Assembly: GCA_903813345.2 (NCBI GenBank) | Contig: CAIIXF020000005.1 | Coordinates: 37,205,375-37,269,374 of the forward strand | Length of the DNA stretch: 64,000 bases | Source: Owenia fusiformis | Taxonomy: Eukaryota > Annelida > Polychaeta > Sabellida > Oweniidae | Reading direction: 5' to 3' | Notes under the pieces: model-generated | Told to the model about the DNA's origin: nothing | What the model saw: only the letters and a program-made list of their open reading frames with translations | Databases searched by the model: none | Program-made: the position numbers and the translations under genes | In this document: positions 61,761 through 64,000 of the stretch, piece by piece | Position numbering within the stretch: the first letter of the stretch is position 1 | Layout: every line of letters starts with the position of its first letter

Positions 61761-62205
61761 TCAACGGGTCATCATGACGTTAGGGTAAATGTTTAAAATA
61801 TTGCTTACCTTTTCTTAAAAACAGCTTTAACGCTAATGTCTGCATGGGGGTATCAAATTAACCCCCTCGATTTTTTCAATAATACTTTTTGCGAGAACTG
61901 GTGGGATTGCCGCAAGTCATATGATAAAATATCCATACATCCGAGCTCTCTCAAAAAATGCAAGTTGAGGACACAATTGAATTTTCAACGGGTCATCATG
62001 ACGTTAGGGTATATGTTTAAAATATTGCTTACCTTTTCTTAACAACAGCTTTAACGCTAATGTCTGCATGGGGGTATCAAATTAACCCCCTCGATTTTTT
62101 CAATAATACTTTTTGCGGGAACTGGTGGGATTGCCGCAAGTCATATGATAAAATATCCATACATCCGAGCTCTCTCAAAAATGCAAGTTGAGGACACAGT
62201 TGAAT
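61761..62205. repeat. Recent tandem duplication, about 222 bp
   Basis: Copies at 61,761-61,983 and 61,984-62,205 are almost identical (TCAACGGGTCATCATGACGT to GAGGACACA). Gene L has a single copy (about 32,730-32,930), so the duplication followed the gene duplication. Confidence 0.88.
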
Positions 62206-62540
62206 TTGCTAATTTATCTAATACAAAATCAATGTGTTTCTTCAGGTCTTAAAAAGTTATTGGTCTTCAAAGTCAAAATAATTCTCCAAGAAACCTTTCT
62301 CATTCAAATAACACAGGAGGTGAAAAATGATTTCCAAAATTGACTATGAAGCTCTGTAACCCCGGGTAACATGCAAAAGTTTGGAGGTACGGGAAATCAA
62401 ATAAAATTACATCTCCGCCTTCATTATCAGTTTTTTTCTATTGCAGGTTATGAAAATAAAAATACAAACATAGAGGGGTCTTGACACATAAGCCTATGGA
62501 AAAAATGTTGCCAAGCTTATGGAGGGGAGTGTATATATGA
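62206..62540. repeat. Remnant of the 60,783 element family, partner of 32,830-33,412
   Basis: It ends in GTTGCCAAGCTTATGGAGGG and GGAGTGTA, the family right terminus. The left terminus is missing. Confidence 0.65.
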
Positions 62541-63134
62541 TTTTGATGTTTGTGAAATTTTGTGCGAAACTAGAACAAGCAGACAGTTTTATTAAAAAAA
62601 GAGTTTAAATTGCATATAATTATACGTACTTGCAAACAGAAACACTTGATAAAATAGATATATATTTTATATTTGTCCAACTTTAGATATTCAAATCCTA
62701 GTTATGTCTTAAATTGTAAACATTTTTATATGGGGACATGAAATACCGAAAGGCGATTTGTCCCATCCTGTTTACGCACTGTTTGCATACTTATAAAATA
62801 AACCTGTTGATTAAAAAACAGCGTATACTTATGACACTTGTTTGTAAACTTTGCAACATACAATCATGTAGTCATTTTATAGAAATAAAAAATAACCATA
62901 TGGCACTAAAACCCTTTATATATTTTTTCTTGCGATTTTTTTTACTTCTTAGGTATATATCGTGAGGAAGTCCTTAGTCTCGTATATGAATTTTCACCCA
63001 CTCTACATATAACATAAAGTGATGCTGAACTACTGGATGCAATCACTGTTTCTAATTATTATATAACACGGTTCTAGAAGGAAAGGAACGTGTCATTCAT
63101 TTCAGGCGCATTTTATGATTCTTGCTTTAAAGTC

Positions 63135-63242
63135 CTACTGGGTGGTTTTCTTGGACTCTGAGATTTCATTCAGTAATCCATTAATTGGGGAAATAGACCT
63201 AGACGTGTCACCGGAATGTTGGTTTCTCATTGCGAACAAGAT
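63135..63242 (-). CDS. Gene R last exon
   Basis: ILFAMRNQHSGDTSRSISPI then NGLLNEISESKKTTQ and stop. Length 108 nt as in Gene M. Confidence 0.9.
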   Translation of the reverse strand: MLFAMRNQHSGDTSRSISPINGLLNEISESKKTTQ

Positions 63243-63896
63243 CTGAAAATAAATAATACGGATTCCATTACAAATAAATTATCAATGACAACACGAATTC
63301 AGCGTCACATTTTCATCATATTTTAATTCTAAAAAGCAACATGATGTACTAACAGCACAAAGTATGGCAATTCCAGTGGAAATGGTACAAAGCAGAATAA
63401 AACCCCCAGCAACACCATAGTGTGCGGATGGATTAGGTCCAAGAGTAAGTGTGATAGGAACACCAATCAAGGCAGCAAGAACGGTCACATAAATACAGAT
63501 TCCAAGATACTGGTCCGTCACATATCCCTTTCCATGGGCAGCGAGCCTGAAAGAACGATATGATGCCTTTTGTATTGTAAATGTATTAACTCATTTCTAG
63601 ATTTTAAAAATGACGCTAGACAGACAGTAACGTGTTCAATTGATGTCCTTTCCGTTGGCACTTGTGCATATATAACTAAACATTAAGCCTGATAAAGAAA
63701 TACGATGACGTTAAAACAATTTACAAAATGGGCAATGTTTAGAAGACGTAACTTACCAGGCGGGCCATGTAATGAATGTAGCAACTAGCAACACAATTGC
63801 TTTATACACAATCATCACAATTCTCCAAGCATTCATTTTCGCGGAATCACAGACAGCAATTGCTATTTGAAAAATTGTATCTTGACTTTCGTCATA
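63135..63896 (-). CDS. Gene R: GABA-B-like receptor, 3' exons only
   Basis: Three exons match Gene M exons 16-18 in length and phase: 63757..63896, 63354..63546 and 63135..63242, with TAG at 63,135-63,137. They encode TM5, TM6-TM7 and the short tail. The rest of the gene lies beyond the right edge. Compared with Gene M, the start of TM6 differs (VTDQYLGICIYVTVL against VTVHYLGICVYVTVL) and the tail ends KKTTQ. There are no breaks in the visible part. It sits directly upstream of Gene M in the same orientation, about 2.8 kb away. Confidence 0.92.
63354..63546 (-). CDS. Gene R exon with TM6-TM7
   Basis: 193 nt, as in Gene M exon 17. Donor GTTAGTAC (Gene M has GTAAGTAC). Confidence 0.92.
63757..63896 (-). 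CDS. Gene R exon with TM5
   Basis: 140 nt, as in Gene M exon 16. It begins YDESQDTIFQIAIAVCDSAK and continues through KMNAWRIV to WPAW. It has a single Cys before TM5 where Gene M has CDC, which points to Cys627 of Gene M as the conserved disulphide residue. Confidence 0.9.
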
Positions 63897-64000
63897 CTAA
63901 AACACAATATGTAAGTAGTAAGTTGAAACAATAAAAGACTCAAAAACATAGTTGGAATCTGAAAAAACAAAAATATGATGTCGAGTTCCAACAGACCGAA

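Overview
This is a eukaryotic, intron-rich, AT-rich genomic window, almost certainly from an invertebrate animal. The evidence is a spliced class C (GABA-B-like) GPCR cluster with GT-AG introns, two LINE lineages, many TIR elements and a long satellite array. No bacterial features are present. The species cannot be fixed. The expanded GABA-B-like family plus this repeat mix suggests a marine invertebrate (inference).

Three tandem, same-orientation (minus strand) GABA-B-like receptor genes form the backbone. Gene R (right; last three coding exons at 63,135-63,896, rest beyond the window), Gene M (middle; complete, 18 coding exons from 60,368 down to 41,713, 757 codons plus stop, every splice phase consistent) and Gene L (left; exons 1-4 between 32,218 and 25,869, no later exon found). 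Gene M encodes a signal peptide, a Venus-flytrap ligand-binding domain, seven TM helices and a very short tail. The 24.4-33.7 kb and 52.3-62.8 kb segments are diverged copies of one duplicated unit. Each copy therefore acts as the empty-site control for insertions in the other. This gives target-site duplications for several elements: 9 bp for 27,233-29,767; 5 bp for 30,149-30,542; 3 bp for 31,062-31,705.

The left third (2,926-23,538) is one higher-order satellite array. It has 20 copies of an 865-866 bp unit A and 7 copies of a 473 bp unit B. A copies alternate strictly between two variants, so the working unit is an A-A dimer. B units separate runs of 1,1,1,2,2 and 3 dimers. The front part of B is related to a dispersed repeat also seen at 2.26 kb, 24.4 kb and 52 kb. 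The array lies just past Gene L exon 4, so Gene L is either truncated or has an intron enlarged by more than 20 kb.

The left edge (2-925, minus) carries part of a transposon-type protein with motifs resembling a FEN/PIN nuclease. Introns and intergenic DNA hold non-autonomous TIR elements (24.8, 27.2, 28.6, 30.1, 31.1, 34.9, 36.9, 44.6, 49.1, 57.5, 60.8 kb), a minisatellite-bearing element (40.2-41.6 kb) and two dead LINE fragments in Gene M intron 1 (55.9-59.8 kb). The most biologically interesting signal is a run of four consecutive replaced codons between Gene L and Gene M in exon 4, in the predicted ligand pocket, within otherwise identical exon sequence.
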